From Ampelomyces quisqualis (taxonomy: Eukaryota; Ascomycota; Dothideomycetes; Pleosporales; Phaeosphaeriaceae): DNA of 64,000 bases. Below, piece by piece: positions 23,265 through 35,451 of this stretch. The notes under the pieces were generated by a model. That model had not been told where the DNA came from. It was given only the letters and a program-made list of their open reading frames with translations, and searched no databases. The position numbers were made by a program, and so were the translations under genes. Positions within the stretch are counted from its first letter, which is position 1. Each line of letters opens with the position of its first letter. The stretch is taken from positions 1,736,001-1,800,000 of the forward strand of contig JAGTXZ010000020.1 in NCBI GenBank assembly GCA_018398575.1, in the 5' to 3' direction.

Positions 23265-24279
23265 CTAAACTCCAGCCTCTCCGGAATCAACGTTGAGATC
23301 CCAATCAACACCGCCATCCTTGCCATACCGCTGCTCAAGCCACTCATTGCACTTTGTGAAGTGATGGCAATCAAACTGAATCCAGTTAGCATTCTTGCAC
23401 ATGTAATCAGACAGACCACGAGCTTACGAATCCCCTCGACGCACTCAACGGACTCGGATGCACGCTCTTCAGGATGAGATGCTTATCCACCGGAATGCCC
23501 TTTGTCCTATTCTGCGCCGGCGTGCCCCAGGCTAGGAACACCACACCGTTCGTTCGGACCTTGGACACGGTATCGATGACCTTCTGCGTCAAGAGCTCCC
23601 AGCCTTTTCCAGCGTGGGAATTTGCTTCACCCCGTCGGACAGTGAGGCATGTGTTCAGGAGCAAGACTCCGCGATCTGCCCATGGTGTCAAAAGCCCGCT
23701 CTTGTTTGGCGGAGGCTGGTATTCTGGGTAGTCGATCTTGAGCGCCTTGTAGATGTTCTGGAGGGATGGGGGAGCGGGTGTGGGTGGGCGGATGGAGAAG
23801 CATAGGCCGTGAGCCTGGTTGGGGCCGTGGTATGGGTCTTGGCCTATGATGACGATCTTGACTGTGTTGAGTGGTGTATGTCGTGACCTGGAGTATTGTG
23901 AGCGCGTGCTACAACATGGGAGCTGAATGAGGTGCACAAACCATGAATACACGTCCTTCATCGGCGGGTACACGACCTTCCCGCTCTTTAGCTCCTGCTT
24001 GAGGAACTTTTTCAACTCAAGGAACTGAGGTGTAAGGAGGACATCTTTCAGATGTGGTAGCCAGCTCTCGTGGAGTGTGTCAAGCTCCAATTGAAGTAGA
24101 TCCTTTTGCTCATCGGTGAGTTTGGCGACCCACGCGTCTCTATCAAACTTCGCTGCGGCTACTGTTTTAGAGCCGGGAGTGGTCTTTGGCGGGCCAAAGA
24201 AAGAGGTAATGCTGGCATTGGCTTTGGGCTTCTTGGTCGCGTCCCCGGCCGCCTCGGCAGCTTTGCGCTTGAGACTCAT
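23265..24279 (-). CDS. UNG1: Uracil-DNA glycosylase
   Basis: Minus-strand exons 24279-23942, 23887-23428 and 23375-23265, with introns of 54 and 52 nt (GTTTGT...CCAG and GTAAGC...TCAG), give 302 residues. The first splice lies just before RHTPLNTVKIVIIGQDPYHG; the second adds the true C-terminus, including CHHFTKCNEWLEQ. Family 1 UDG motifs are intact: GQDPYHG with the catalytic Asp, LLLNTCLTV with the uracil-binding Asn, and HPSPLS with the catalytic His. The enzyme removes uracil from DNA to start base-excision repair, in nucleus and mitochondria. The N-terminus carries KRKAAEAAGDATKKPK (nuclear signal) and ITSFFGPPK, which resembles a PCNA-interacting peptide. Stopping at the end of exon 2 would lose the conserved tail. 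Confidence 0.95.
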
Positions 24280-24848
24280 GGTGTTGAAGGAGCTAGTCAA
24301 GGGTGTGAGACGCGAAGGGTCTTTATCTAACACGGAGAATGCTGAATTTTCGAGAATTCGAGCCGGTATAAATTATGAGCTTGAGTCGTGCAGTCGCGTC
24401 TGACGGGACGATCCAATTCCTCCGCGTGCTCTTGATTGGCCGACCCCACGCGTCGCAACACGTGAGAACGTGAAGCGCGTTCGAGCGCTTGGACCCACCC
24501 ATGATGTCAGCGGGCCCTTCTCCCAACCCACAACTCCTGTGTTGTTCGAACAGGCTGGCGCGAAAACTTCTCCAGGAAACGCCGCCTATGCCTTATGTGG
24601 GAGCAAATCAGAAGTGAGGATGTGTTTGATCGGCATTGCATTGCCGTTGAGGGACCGCTTGCCTGCTGCTCGCCCCGTTTTGTGACGTCTGTTGCCTGGT
24701 GAGAGCAAACAAGTAGGCACCAGGTGGGATATATAAACAAGAGACTGTTTCCAGCTCGAAGACTCTTACTCTTCCTCCTCCAATACCAGTTTTCTCAAAT
24801 CTTCAACTCGGCGAACAACTTTCAACAACAAAACACAAACACCACACA
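24280..24848. promoter_or_regulatory. Divergent promoter region with TATA box for the con-10 gene
   Basis: The region separates UNG1 (minus) from the con-10-like gene (plus). A TATATAAA box at 24730-24737 lies 112 bp upstream of the con-10 ATG, followed by a CT-rich stretch and a CAACAACAAAACACAAACACC-like leader up to the start codon, typical of highly expressed fungal genes. No comparable box is obvious on the UNG1 side. Box position is seen; strong or stress-dependent expression is inferred from the gene family. Confidence 0.6.
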
Positions 24849-25342
24849 ATGGCATCCACCAACCCCGCCAACTTCGCCAACCTGCCCAAGGACGAGCTCC
24901 GCGAGATCGCTGCCAAGGGTGGCCACGCCTCTCACGGGGCGTCTGACGACACCAACGGCGGCTCCCACGCCGACCGCAACCCAGACGGTACCTTTACCAA
25001 GGGCTCCGACCTCGCCAAAGAACTCGGAGCACAAGGCGGCCATGCCTCCCACGGCAGTGGCAGCGGCAGCAGCAGCGACAGCAGCGCCCACCCCGACCGT
25101 AACCCCGACGGCACATTCACCAAGGGCTCCGAACTAGCCAAGGAGCTCGGTGCACAGGGCGGACACGCAGCGCATGAGCATCAGACTCAGGCTGAAGATG
25201 GCGTGAGTACACGATGATGAACGTTGCGCAACTACGTGACTAACGAGGTGAGTAGCGCAATCCCGATGGCACCTTCAAGGCTGGCAGCAAGCTCGCTCAC
25301 GATCTTGGTGTTCAGGGAGGACATGCAGCTCACCAGCAGTAG
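24849..25342 (+). CDS. con-10: con-10 family conidiation/stress protein
   Basis: Exons 24849-25202 and 25256-25342 (53-nt intron) give 146 residues. The protein is built from repeats of a Gly/His module: GGHASHG, then RNPDGTFTKGSDLAKELGAQ, repeated as RNPDGTFTKGSELAKELGAQ and, from exon 2, RNPDGTFKAGSKLAHDLGVQ. It is small, hydrophilic and Cys-free, as in the Neurospora con-10/KGG-motif stress proteins that accumulate in conidia and under desiccation. Three module copies make it longer than the typical two-module con-10. Ending at the first exon would cut off the third module, which supports the splice. Exact biochemical function of the family is not established. Confidence 0.88.
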
Positions 25343-25667
25343 AGCCTGATGTATATGGGCGGGATGCAGGATGGACAAGACTCCAAGAGAAGTCTGACTT
25401 GAGGGGGTCTAGTAATGACATGACGATTCAATGAAACACATACTTCGGCGTAATTTCTTGGTGAACAAGTGACATCTGATTGTGAACAAGGAACAAACGA
25501 GGGTATCTTTACTCAAACTTCACCATAACGCCATAGCGACAAACCCATCATCACCGTTCAAACATAAAAATCCTCCGAGAAACTCCGACCAGGTACATGC
25601 CCGACCTATACGCCTTGAGTCAGGTCACCGTGACGAAAGTGCCTCAACACCTGACCAGCCTACACCC
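25343..25667. other. Convergent intergenic region
   Basis: About 325 bp between the con-10 stop and the F-box gene stop. It should hold both 3' UTRs; nothing else is seen. Confidence 0.45.
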
Positions 25668-27513
25668 TCAATCGTGGGGGTACTCGTCGCGGACATTACT
25701 GACGAAAACATGTGCCTCGTTGTCCCAGCGCTTGAAATGGCGACCGGCAAGACGAAGGATGGCTTCTGACGGCTTCGTTTCGAGAGGAACAGGTTCGATA
25801 TTTTCTTCAGCGACATAGCGCACGGATTTGTCGCACACACTATGGTCGTTAGTCATGAACCAACGACAAGGAATTTTGCACAAAGACCTACAGCACATGG
25901 TAGAATGCCTGATTTCTCCCGCTCGACAGACGATCCACGCCCATATTCTGGATCCATTCCTCGCCAGCGTCACAGCTGACATCCCATCCTGTAATCACGC
26001 CTTCGTAGCTGTATCGCCTGTGCTGGAAAAGCTGTCCGACCTTGAACTTAACGTTCACGGACTTGCCATCGCGACTCAAAATGGGCTTGCGCATTGCATC
26101 GACCTGATGCATAGATTGCACGAACTGTTGTAAACGACGTCCTTCCGGCTGGTCGAGAAACATGGGGATGACATAATGCTCAAGTAGCGTGACGTCCCAT
26201 GGGAAATGCGTCTGAAAGTGTTCGAGGAGATAAGGAAGATATTGTCGTCGTCTGGAAGTCGTATTGGACAGACCTGGCGTCTCATTGCCAGGTCCAAGGA
26301 TCAGCATTGACCAAATGGTTGCGTAGAATGCATTGTCCATGTCTGGTCGTGCATTGAGCCATGAGGTTTGAATGCCGCGTAGCCCGGCTTCAGTCTGTCG
26401 AATCGTCTGCACTGAAGTCATTATGTTACGAGCGGTGCGCAGCACCATTTCTTTCGTGTTCGTGTCACTGAGGAAATGATCATGCTCGACGTTGGGTACG
26501 CCCATGTCTCTCAGCGTGCGGATGAGATCCCCCTGTCGAACTTCATTCGACGAGCGGAACGGGTCGAGGTACATGAAGTCAAGCGTTGTGGAGCTTGTAG
26601 GTCTGTAATTGCCATCGAGATCGTAGTTCGGAGGTGCGTAGACGAGGGTATAGACGTGGTAGAGGAAACCACAAGGCCGTGCGTCAAGACCAAGGCGACG
26701 TGCAAGCGCGCAGTAGATGGCAACAGAGATGAGCGGTAGAGACTGATGAGTGGCGGAGCTGAGGACAAGGCCAATGAAGGAGTTGGCCAGAGCGCGGTAC
26801 GATGTGTCTGGTACGCCTTCGAAACCTTGATTGCGGAGGTACGAGGCAAGTGTGGAAGCCTTGATCCTTGGGCTCATGCCGGCAAAGTCAGGATGTTCTT
26901 GTACCACGCCCCGCGCAAGTCTATCGATACCCTCGTCCATGGCGTTGAGATCCACTTCTTCGCCCACGCGAGCAAAGACGTCGTATGCGCCCAACGCCCG
27001 CTCAATCGGTATTTCCACATTCTCATTGAGCTCCAGCCAGACGTTGATGGCAATCTCACGATGTATCCGCTCCAGGATTGCGTTCGCATAGTATCGCCTT
27101 GCCAGGACGTCCTCTGCGTCGTCTGGACACTGGTATTGCTTCAACAGCGCCTCTTTCGCATCGTATCCAAATCCGGCAATTTCGCTGATACGCCTGATCC
27201 TCTGATGCTGCGTGGTCACAATACGGTCCAGAAGTTCCTTGGTCCGCACTCCTATCCGTGACTTCTCCATGTATAGAGCGCGCCAGTCGACGTCTGACAG
27301 CGGCCCTCTCAACTTTGCGGCGATGTTGTGGCGCGAGTCCCACGTCTTGAACTGCATCTGGCACAGGTGGCGCCATACCATGGGCGAGTCGGCGGCGAGC
27401 TGCTTCACGAGCTTATTTGTCTGCGATACCGACACGAGGGAGCGTGGATCGAGGTTGAGAAATATCGCCTCCAGGATCTCGGTGGGCAGAGCTGTAAAGG
27501 TCGGCGGCGGCAT
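25668..27513 (-). CDS. FBXO21-like F-box protein with SirB1 and YccV domains
   Basis: Minus-strand exons 27513-25892 and 25839-25668 (52-nt intron GTAGGT...ATAG) give 597 residues. An F-box lies at about residues 5-45 (FTALPTEILEAIFLNLDPRS). The middle (about 190-340) resembles the transglutaminase-like SirB1/FBXO21 region, with LISVAIYCALARRLGLDARP and FLYHVYTLV. The C-terminus is a YccV-like/hemimethylated-DNA-binding-type domain: FKVGQLFQHRRYSYEGVITG and WDVSCDAGEEW, completed across the splice as FYHVLVCDKSVRYVAEENIE. The layout is that of human FBXO21, an SCF ubiquitin-ligase adaptor; the fungal substrate is unknown. The unspliced frame would stop in the middle of the last conserved strand. 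Confidence 0.9.
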
Positions 27514-28291
27514 TGCGGGGTTGGTAAGGCGCGCTCAGACGAACGGTCGGGCAAGGTAAGTGGTTGGAGTCTGACTCTAGGCAGTAGCAATAGTGGACGG
27601 CTCAGGTGTGGATGACGACGTCGCATTATCCCACGAGGGCCAATGTCGTCAACCCAGGGACTGGGGCCATGGTGAATGATGGGCGATGCGTTCATAGGTC
27701 TCGCTTATCTAATCGCTAGCCGCGGAAGCCAGTGGATAGCGCAACTGTGTGCCTCAACTGGGAGGGACGGAGACATGCACACATGGCATTTGAGACATGT
27801 CGATGAGGCTGGATGCGATCAGTTTCGCCAAGTCCCCCGTGTGTAGAGCTTCAGACGTGCCGTGACACTCACGTGACGCGAGGGAGCTCGCAACCTCATA
27901 GAATCGAGGTACTTACACAGTAGATACCGGGCAGCAGCAGGCCCCCCACGAACCGACGATCCGTGGAACCACCGGCCGAAGTCGTCATCAGTCTGGCTCG
28001 CCTCAGCAACAACTCTCGGCATGCCTCCGGAAAGCTGCGGAGATGACATTCTGCGCCGCATTTTATACCAGGCCCTGTTCGCGTTCGAAGCTGGCCGGAC
28101 GGTCCAAGGTTGGTCCGAATTTGCCCATCGCCGTCCCGCGCCGCTAACTGACATCACTGCCGCTATCCGCCGCAGGGCACAATCATACACACTTATGGCG
28201 CCCTAAGAGACGGATATCTTATTTTTGACCATCTATTCCTGCGCAGCTTCCCTCCTGCCTGTCCCTATATACCACGCTTATACACGCGCCC
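27514..28291. other. Divergent intergenic region
   Basis: About 780 bp between the F-box and SEC14-like start codons, holding both promoters. A minus-strand frame of 123 codons (28190-27819) has no recognisable features and biased composition, and is not called. A weak TATATA word lies near 28266, some 25 bp upstream of the SEC14-like ATG. Confidence 0.45.
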
Positions 28292-30163
28292 ATGGCGGAC
28301 CTCCAGCGGGTCGAGTCGATGCAATATCCTGCGGGGCATCTCTCCCATCTTTCTGACAACCAGCAACTGAAACTCAACGAGTTCAGGCAGATTTGTCAAA
28401 AGCAGAAATACTACACGCCGGCAGCGGGGGGAAAGGCAGCTAGCCATGACGACGAGACACTGCTGTACGCTCCAGAAGGAAGCTCGCGACGCGCATTTGC
28501 GGGGCACTGACAGCTTACAGGCGCTACCTGCGCGCGCGCCGTTTTGTGCCACAAGAAGCCTTCAAGCAGTTCAAAGATACCGAAGACTGGCGAAAGGAGA
28601 ACAAGCTAGACCAGATCTTCGAGACCATCGACATCGACGAGTTTGAGCAGACTCGCCGTTTGGTAGGGATATGCTTATTCTTAGGCTTGTCAGGTCTGAC
28701 AGCCTCCTAGTACCCTCAATGGCTTGGTCGACGCGACAAACGCGGCATTCCGCTCTTCCTCTTCGAAGTTGCGCCACTGAACACCAAGAACATCTCCACA
28801 TACGAGAAGAACCTCGCCAAATCGAGGACTACCGTGCCCAATGTTCTGACCAAGAATGTCCGCCTGTTCGCCTTGTACGAGTCGCTCACCCGCTATGTCA
28901 CGCCGCTGTGCTCCATGGTCCCTCGCAGCCACCCGGAAACCCCCATCTCGCAAAGTAACAATATTGTGGACATTAGCGGGGTTGGGCTGAAACAGTTTTG
29001 GAATCTAAAGGCGCACATGCAGGATGCTTCGGTTTTGGCGACGGCGCATTATCCTGAGACACTGGACAGGATTTTTGTATGTGAAGCGCGACGTCAGAAT
29101 GAGGCAAGACTAACATGAACAGATCGTCGGTGCACCCGGCTTCTTCCCCACCGTCTGGGGCTGGGTCAAGCGCTGGTTCGACCCCATTACCGTCTCGAAA
29201 ATATTCATCCTCTCCCCAGCAAACGTCTACTCCACCCTGTCACAATACGTCGACCACGAGAACATCCCCAAGAAATACGGCGGTGGTTTAGATTTCGAGT
29301 GGGGCTCAATGCCGAACATTGAGCCTGACATTGAGAAAGTAGTGAGATGGGCAAACCCGGATACACAGAACGGGAAGAACACATTCCCCATTGGACCGAT
29401 CAGGTGGGAAGAGGGCCCAAACGGGGAGATGCAAGCATGGGGTGTAGGCAGCGAGAACGGCGCACCAAGGCGAAGATTGATCTTCACGATCCCCGAGCCC
29501 GTTGGTTGGAAGACGGGCCCATTCCCAAACACGCCCGCCTTCGAGAAGGGAGACCCGCTCACGACTGTGGGCTCAGCAACGCACCCTCCTGATACCGGTG
29601 ACAACATCAGCGAGACTACACTCTCAGATACCCCGTCAGCATCCGATACCCCGTCCATTGCTGCCGAGCCAGCATCCGCGCCGGCACCTTCAATTGCACC
29701 AGCACCTATACATTCCGAACTCCCAATCCGCTTAGGCACTTCAGAAACTCGCTACGCACAGCAAGACCAGACTCACGCGTCCGGCCAACTCACAGATGGC
29801 ACACCACATGCCGCCATCAACGACCACGGGCACGGCGACAAAACCGTGACAATGGAACCCAACACTGTCGGCCAAGCACCCAAAGAGAAACCTCTCCCTG
29901 AGACCGAACAACCTCCCGCACCAGGCTACATCGACCAAGCCAAATCCGCCGCTGCCGCAGCATCAACGACTGTCACCTTGACCGTTAGCTCAGTAGCCGG
30001 CACCGTCATGGGCGCCGTAAGTGGAAACAAGGCGGCTGAACCTGTTGCAGAGGAGCCTGTCAGAACGAAGAGTCCTACAGAACAGGCATTAGACCGTAAA
30101 ATCGACGCAAGCAAGGATCAGGACGTCGAAGCATTTCTGAGGCAACAGTATGCAAGCAAGTAG
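28292..30163 (+). CDS. SEC14-like CRAL-TRIO lipid-transfer protein
   Basis: Exons 28292-28464, 28521-28662, 28711-29076 and 29123-30163 join in frame to 573 residues; introns are 46-56 nt. The first splice rebuilds the CRAL-TRIO N-terminal signature DDETLLRYLRARRF. The lipid-binding domain follows: YPQWLGRRDKRGIPLFLFEV, IVDISGVGLKQFWNLK, HYPETLDRIF and, after the last intron, IVGAPGFFPTVWGWVKRWF and NIPKKYGGGLDF. SEC14-family proteins exchange phosphatidylinositol and other lipids between membranes. The C-terminal 200 residues are Pro/Ala/Ser-rich and disordered, with one Ala/Val/Ser-rich stretch (TVTLTVSSVAGTVMGAVSG) that might contact membrane. Ligand and organelle are not deducible here. 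Confidence 0.9.
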
Positions 30164-30986
30164 CGTAGAAATTCGTCTAGGAAAACCATGACCAGATTTC
30201 ACACAGGCCGGCATTCATGCATGGTCCTTCAAGTATACCTTTTGTCATGATATCCTCACGCCTTTCCATCAAGCCCTTTTCCCTCCTACTTCTACCTGGG
30301 AGAATTCCCTAGTCCAGCATCCGCACGTGTACATCCTACGTCCTTCCATCGTCTCTGACTCAAACACAAGCCTTGCCCCCCCCCCCACCACCATTGTGCC
30401 GCGAAATACACACCCTCGCGAGACGGACGTGATACCAGCGCACTTGCAAACCTCGACTGGACTGCCATTACGCAGCGGACAAAGAGGTCAAGCCTCGCTG
30501 CTCTTCACTCGCATCCGTGCCGCGTGTCGTTCCGTAGCTAGGGCACAATAGCTCGTGCTCGCGAGTAAGCTCCGGTACGATGCGTGCATAATCCACGGGT
30601 ACGCATGCATGTCTCGCGGACGTGGATTTTGTGAGGGGAAGTAGAAGCAGGGGAATTTGGGACGGACGAGCAGGACGGGGGGGGGGGGGGGAAAGATTTC
30701 GCAGCGCGAGAACGGACGACGAAGGAACGGGGCTGGTGATGTGTGGTTTTTTTCCCAAGTAGGATTGTTTTCCCACTTGGGTTGGGAGAGGAAGACGTGG
30801 GGTTGGGAAAGGTGGGATTATATCTTTTTTCCGCTGCCAGACTTGGGGTCAAGTTAGGTAGTTGTCGCTTGCTCTTAGCTGATAAGACCGACGATGGGGA
30901 AAGAACTAAACTCCAAAGAAAGAAAAAAGCGCTTGGACAACAACTCTACAACGCCAGTATATGCAATATCCTTGCCGTCTTTCGTC
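30164..30986. other. Convergent intergenic region with poly-C and poly-G tracts
   Basis: About 820 bp between convergent genes. It has a C-run near 30376-30388 and a G-run near 30677-30690, about 300 bp apart, each 12 or more bases long. No gene is recognised; the short frames are low-complexity. Confidence 0.5.
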
Positions 30987-33900
30987 TTAGTACGTCAACA
31001 TTTTCTGGCTACTTTTGACGTCGGCGCCTTCTCTTGCAAAACTACACCATCGATCTTTGATGCTGAAAACCTCGTATGTGCCCTCTTCCTGCACCGGGAT
31101 GGTCAAGTGATGACCTTCGCTTCGTTCCGTCTTGACTTCAAGGACCTTGCTCTTGCGTCCACGCGCCGCGTTGGTACTGCGCGTGTATGTAAACTCAAAT
31201 GGTGGGGTGCCCCAGAACTCAAACTCGAGATCTGTACCGCCACCTTCGTGGATGTCGATTTCGCTGACTTGGCCGCCAGAGAGTCGGACAGAGGGGATAG
31301 GGTGGATCTGCTTCTCTAGATGAAGTGTTGCGAGGCACTCGGATGCGGAGTCGCGTAGTCCGGTGATGGTGAACGTTCCGGGGAGTTCGGCGAGACGGCG
31401 GAAGTTTGTGCCTGGGTTGGAGGCTTTGCGTTGCTTGCCTTCAAAGGTGTAGTAGACGGTGAACGGCTGCTGGCCGCTCAGAGCGTACGAGAGACGCTCA
31501 CCCACACAAAAGTCGGTTCGGTCTTCGAGAGCAGTGGCAGTCGGGGCATCGAAGACGCTAATCTGGACGCGATCCTTGCTGTTGGGCTGTGGCTTGAGTG
31601 TGCAGCCGCGCGAGTCGCGGACTTTGCGGATGAAGATGGAAGACTGACCCAGGTTGAGCTTGTTGCGCTCAATTTTCAGGTTGTACCTGTTCTCAGCGAT
31701 GTTCTTGTGTACACTGAGCTCAGGCTTAGGAGTGCCCTGGTGCTTAATCTCCACCTCAAGATGGAAGGGCGGAACACCCTCTAGAGTGATTGGAATCACC
31801 TCCTCGCCTTCTGCTTCCCTCGAGCAGTAGCTGTATGTCTTTCCAGGTTTGTCGAAACGAGCACTCGGGCGTGAATGAACCTTTTGCAGAACAGTAATGG
31901 GCGTGAAATGCTTCTTCGAGTGGTCGTACTTGGAGTCATCGAGCCTGTAGAACGTGTACTCGTGGTTGCCCGCTTCTGCAGTGTCGGCTCGGATTGATGT
32001 AGTGCCACTGGTGACGTGAAGTTTCTTTTCCTGGACCTTGGCGTTCTTGCCTTTCTTGTCCTTAAGGTCCTCACGGTAATGTACGTCAAAAGGAGGATTT
32101 CCTTAAAAAGGGTCAGCAAGATACTTGGAGGCGGAGTGGTCAACTTACCACTCAATGAGATGTCGAATGAGTCCTCTTCACCCTCACAGACCGGATCTTT
32201 GACGTATCTGCTTCCCTGAATAGTAACAGCGGGAGACTCCGAGATTCTTAGCGTGGGTCGGGCAACCCACGACACGTCAAATTGGCTAGCCAGTTCTTCG
32301 ATAAGGCCGGGGCAGACATTGTCCTTGACAGACCGAAGTTGATATGTACCATCAGTCTTGACATCGAGGAATGAGTTTGCAGTCTGGAAGTTCTCCTTCC
32401 TGACTTCTTTCGTCGCCAGGTTCTCATACTCCAACCTCCAAGGTCCATTGCCAGTGAAGCGAAGCGGTAGTCCAACAGTTCGGCCCTCCAGCGCTTTGAC
32501 GGCCTGTTTGCCTTCGATATGACCGAAATAGGCTTTCGGGCGTTCGTGTCGTACATTGACTCTTGCCTCCTCTTGCAGATACTCCTTGCATTGCATCTTG
32601 TCACTGACACTCGTAAGGGTGACAACATATTCACCACCACTCTTGAGGCTATCTGTCGTGATGGTGTAGTGCTCGTCACTGGTCTCGATTGTGTGCTTGG
32701 CGCGTTTGCCGTTGTGAACAATTTCATAGTCGAGCTTCCAGGGCCCGTCACCCGATAGGCGTACGTCGAAATCGCTCTTGTCGTCAATACAAGCCGTCTT
32801 AGCACGCTTGCTCTCTATGAAGCGTGCGTGTGCAGAGGGCCTGACGTTTTGCTGCAGCTCAATGTTCTTCAGCGGAACATCCTTGTATACTGCATCACTA
32901 ACGCTCTCAAAGCTGTACCTGTAGTGGCCAGCTTCTTTTGGAGTAAAGTCTGTGGTCCAGCGGAGCGAGGCAATTTGGAGTCGCTGTGTTGGCTTCTTGC
33001 GGCCGTTGAAGTATTCGCTATAGAAGACGGTGAATGGTGGGCTGCCAACCATATTGAGACTGACTTGTAGGCCAATGGGATTGCCGGCACACTTGTCGAC
33101 AATGTCGTCGCTTGTTAGGCTCAAACTCGGCTCCGGAGGGTTTTGGAGTAGGCAGGAAGTAGGCTCAAGGACTTCACCCTCACAAAACTCTGTTGACACT
33201 GACTTCAGCGTGTATAGACCAGGATGCAGAATAAGGGGCTGTTCTTTTGTGTTTCGCATAAATTCCTTTTTTACGATTGCATCTGGACTGTGATAGCCAT
33301 CCGTGACGATGTCTTTCTCTGGGGTAAAGAGATACGAAATAAAGTGCTGAGCTTGGATTGCACGTCGAGATGTCGAGCTGTAGGAGACGGGGAGGCGCTC
33401 AACATTGTTCTTGGCAACTTTAATCGGGCTTTGGGGACTGCAGCCTTTCAAGAAGATTGTTGGGCGTTCGTGAACCTCGAAGGCTTGGCGTAGTCCGGTA
33501 GCTTTGTGTTTCGGCCTGTCGTCGTCATCAAGGGCAGCGAAATTGACGACATTTCCGAAACCATCCTGGACCTCCTGGACCTCGTACTCCCAAAGACCAC
33601 TTGTCATTACTGTCTCATTCAAGGGTACTGTGATCTTCTGTGTTTTCGCCCAAGCTACGTCCTCGCGCCCAATCTTGACCAGGGCCTGGGAAGTGTGCCT
33701 CGATAGTGGTGAAATGGCATCGTCAGGTTGCAGATTCTGGAATTCGGGGGCGACTCGCGTCTCGCCATTCACAGCCAGGCGGTACTTGATGCTTAGTGGT
33801 GGCGTACCTTGGACCTCCAGCGCAATGTTGGAAAGATCGTTGCGACACCGACTGTTGGTTGTAGGTTTGACGCGGGCTTGGGGACATGTTGCGACAACCA

Positions 33901-34831
33901 AGCTGGAGGCACGAGGCCGCACCTGGAGTTTCGACTGGTCCGTCACCCTTTTCAAGAGGTACACGCCCGGCTTTTTGATGGTGTATAGTAGGGTGAGCGG
34001 CTCGTCTGGGTCCAAAGTTTTCGCAGCGCGCTTGGCTGCCTTCCGCGCCCTGTCCATCATCTTCCCGAGATCTTTCTTCTTGATGGTGATGGTCTCGTTG
34101 GCGTTGGTCTCGACATCGATGCGCAATAGCTCCATCTCAATGGGCTCGGTCTGGTTGATGAGGATGGGGATGTCGAGCTGCGCAATGGTCGAGCTCAGGC
34201 AGAACGGCTGCTTGCCAGGATTTATTATTGCAGACCCTTCCGGCAGGATATTGATAATTTGTTTCCCCAGAATCAGCGAAGCGTTGTGCAGGATGGCGCC
34301 GGGCTTGACGCTCCGCTCGCTGATGGCTAACTCGCTGTCCCACAAGAAGCCCACCAGACCCATGAACCAAGCTTGAACAGGTATGCCAATCTTGAACATG
34401 AGCATAACGTCGATGGCGGCGTGCAGGACGAACAGCAGAAAGGCGGCGCCATTGCTCCATTCGAGCCAGGGAATCTCCAGCAAGGGCACGCCGAACATGA
34501 ACAACATGTCGAGGAAACACCACTTCAGGCATAGCCATAACGACTGGTCCTCCTCGACTATTAGCGTGTAGAAGTCGTAGGATCGCCATGCCCACAGGGC
34601 GACGTAGACGGCGAAGACGTAGAAGCGTTGCTGGGCGGGGTCGAGGATGTCCGAGGGTATCAGAGGCCCTGAACTGGATTGCGCAGGCGCTTTGGGGAGA
34701 TCCGGGAGCGGAGACCGTACGTTTGGTCTCGGTGTCGAGCCGTTCGGGCTGTGCAGACCGGGCGATCGAGCCGTCGTCTGGGGCGTCGAGGGGAAGCCGC
34801 CCACTCCTCTGCGCGCCGGAGTGCCGTTCAT
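30987..34831 (-). CDS. POM152: Nucleoporin POM152
   Basis: Minus-strand exons 34831-32149 and 32101-30987 (47-nt intron GTAAGT...TAAG) give 1265 residues. After a Ser/Pro/Gly-rich N-terminal tail, hydrophobic segments lie near residues 75-170 (RFYVFAVYVALWAWRSYDFY, WCFLDMLFMFGVPLLEI, AAFLLFVLHAAIDVMLMF). The rest is a long lumenal region of repeated Ig-like modules, with recurring G-x-PPF or G-P-W motifs such as GSPPFTVFYSEY, GDGPWKLDYEI, GNGPWRLEYEN and GVPPFHLEV. POM152 is the membrane-ring nucleoporin that anchors the pore to the nuclear envelope. The splice rebuilds one of these repeats (SLSGNPPFDVHYRED). The frame is open upstream of 34831 to 35161, but that extension is a translated tandem repeat, so the internal ATG was chosen. 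Confidence 0.93.
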
Positions 34832-34900
34832 TGCCCCGAGTTGAGCTCTGTGTCGTGTTTGCAGGTCATGGGTGAGGGGCGCTCGTCTCTCCTCGTTGCG

Positions 34901-35020
34901 GAATGTCGATGTGAATGCTGATGTGAATGTCGATGTGAACGTCAATGTGAATGTCGATGTGAACGTCAATGTGAATGTCGATGTGAACGTCAATGTGAAT
35001 GTTGATGTCAGTGTCGATGC
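34901..35020. repeat. 12/24-bp tandem repeat upstream of POM152
   Basis: A tandem array with a basic 24-bp unit of the form AATGTCGATGTGAACGTCAATG plus TG occurs about three times perfectly and more times with changes; the underlying period is 12 bp. It lies 70-190 bp upstream of the POM152 ATG. Read on the minus strand it gives repeating Thr/Ser/Phe/Leu codons in frame with POM152, but there is no supporting domain. Confidence 0.85.
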
Positions 35021-35451
35021 GAGGGCAGGGCGTCGAGGCGGCTTTGTTTGACGTGGCTCAGGCTCTCCAACAAAACATTTACGCTTGCCTACGCGACGAA
35101 GCGCGACGTAGGGCTGGTGGAGCAGCCAATCACAGCCGAGCTCACAGGGTCTCGCGATCACGTGCCTAGATTACCTCCACATGCCCTCTGCAGGCTCTCA
35201 CTTTCACCTGTCCACAAATCCCATCAGCCAAAAGCTGTCATCAATCGATTGCTATTGTACGGCGCACACAATAGCGTGAAACTGGAGGTACTTCGCCTGG
35301 CCTCCCTTCAACATGCCTGTCACCTTTCCTTTCTTGCAACGTCCAACCCACGTCCACATACACACCTGAGTGACCTGCCACGTCTCTTTCGCTACCTCAA
35401 TTGCGCTCATCTGATTTCGACGCGCCAGTGCTTTGTTCACTCGCATCCAAC
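35021..35451. other. Divergent promoter region, POM152 / UCH
   Basis: About 430 bp with no gene recognised, upstream of the UCH-type gene. It contains pyrimidine-rich stretches near 35310-35400, as is common ahead of fungal start codons. Confidence 0.4.

Noticed and set aside
27819..28190. Minus-strand frame of 123 codons in a divergent promoter
   Set aside because: Arg/Ser-rich chance-like composition and no family resemblance.
30376..30690. Poly-C and poly-G tracts as a functional pair
   Set aside because: Both lie in a convergent intergenic region; homopolymer slippage explains them and no further structure was seen.
34832..35161. N-terminal extension of POM152
   Set aside because: It translates a tandem repeat and lacks conserved residues; the ATG at 34831 opens a typical POM152 N-terminus.
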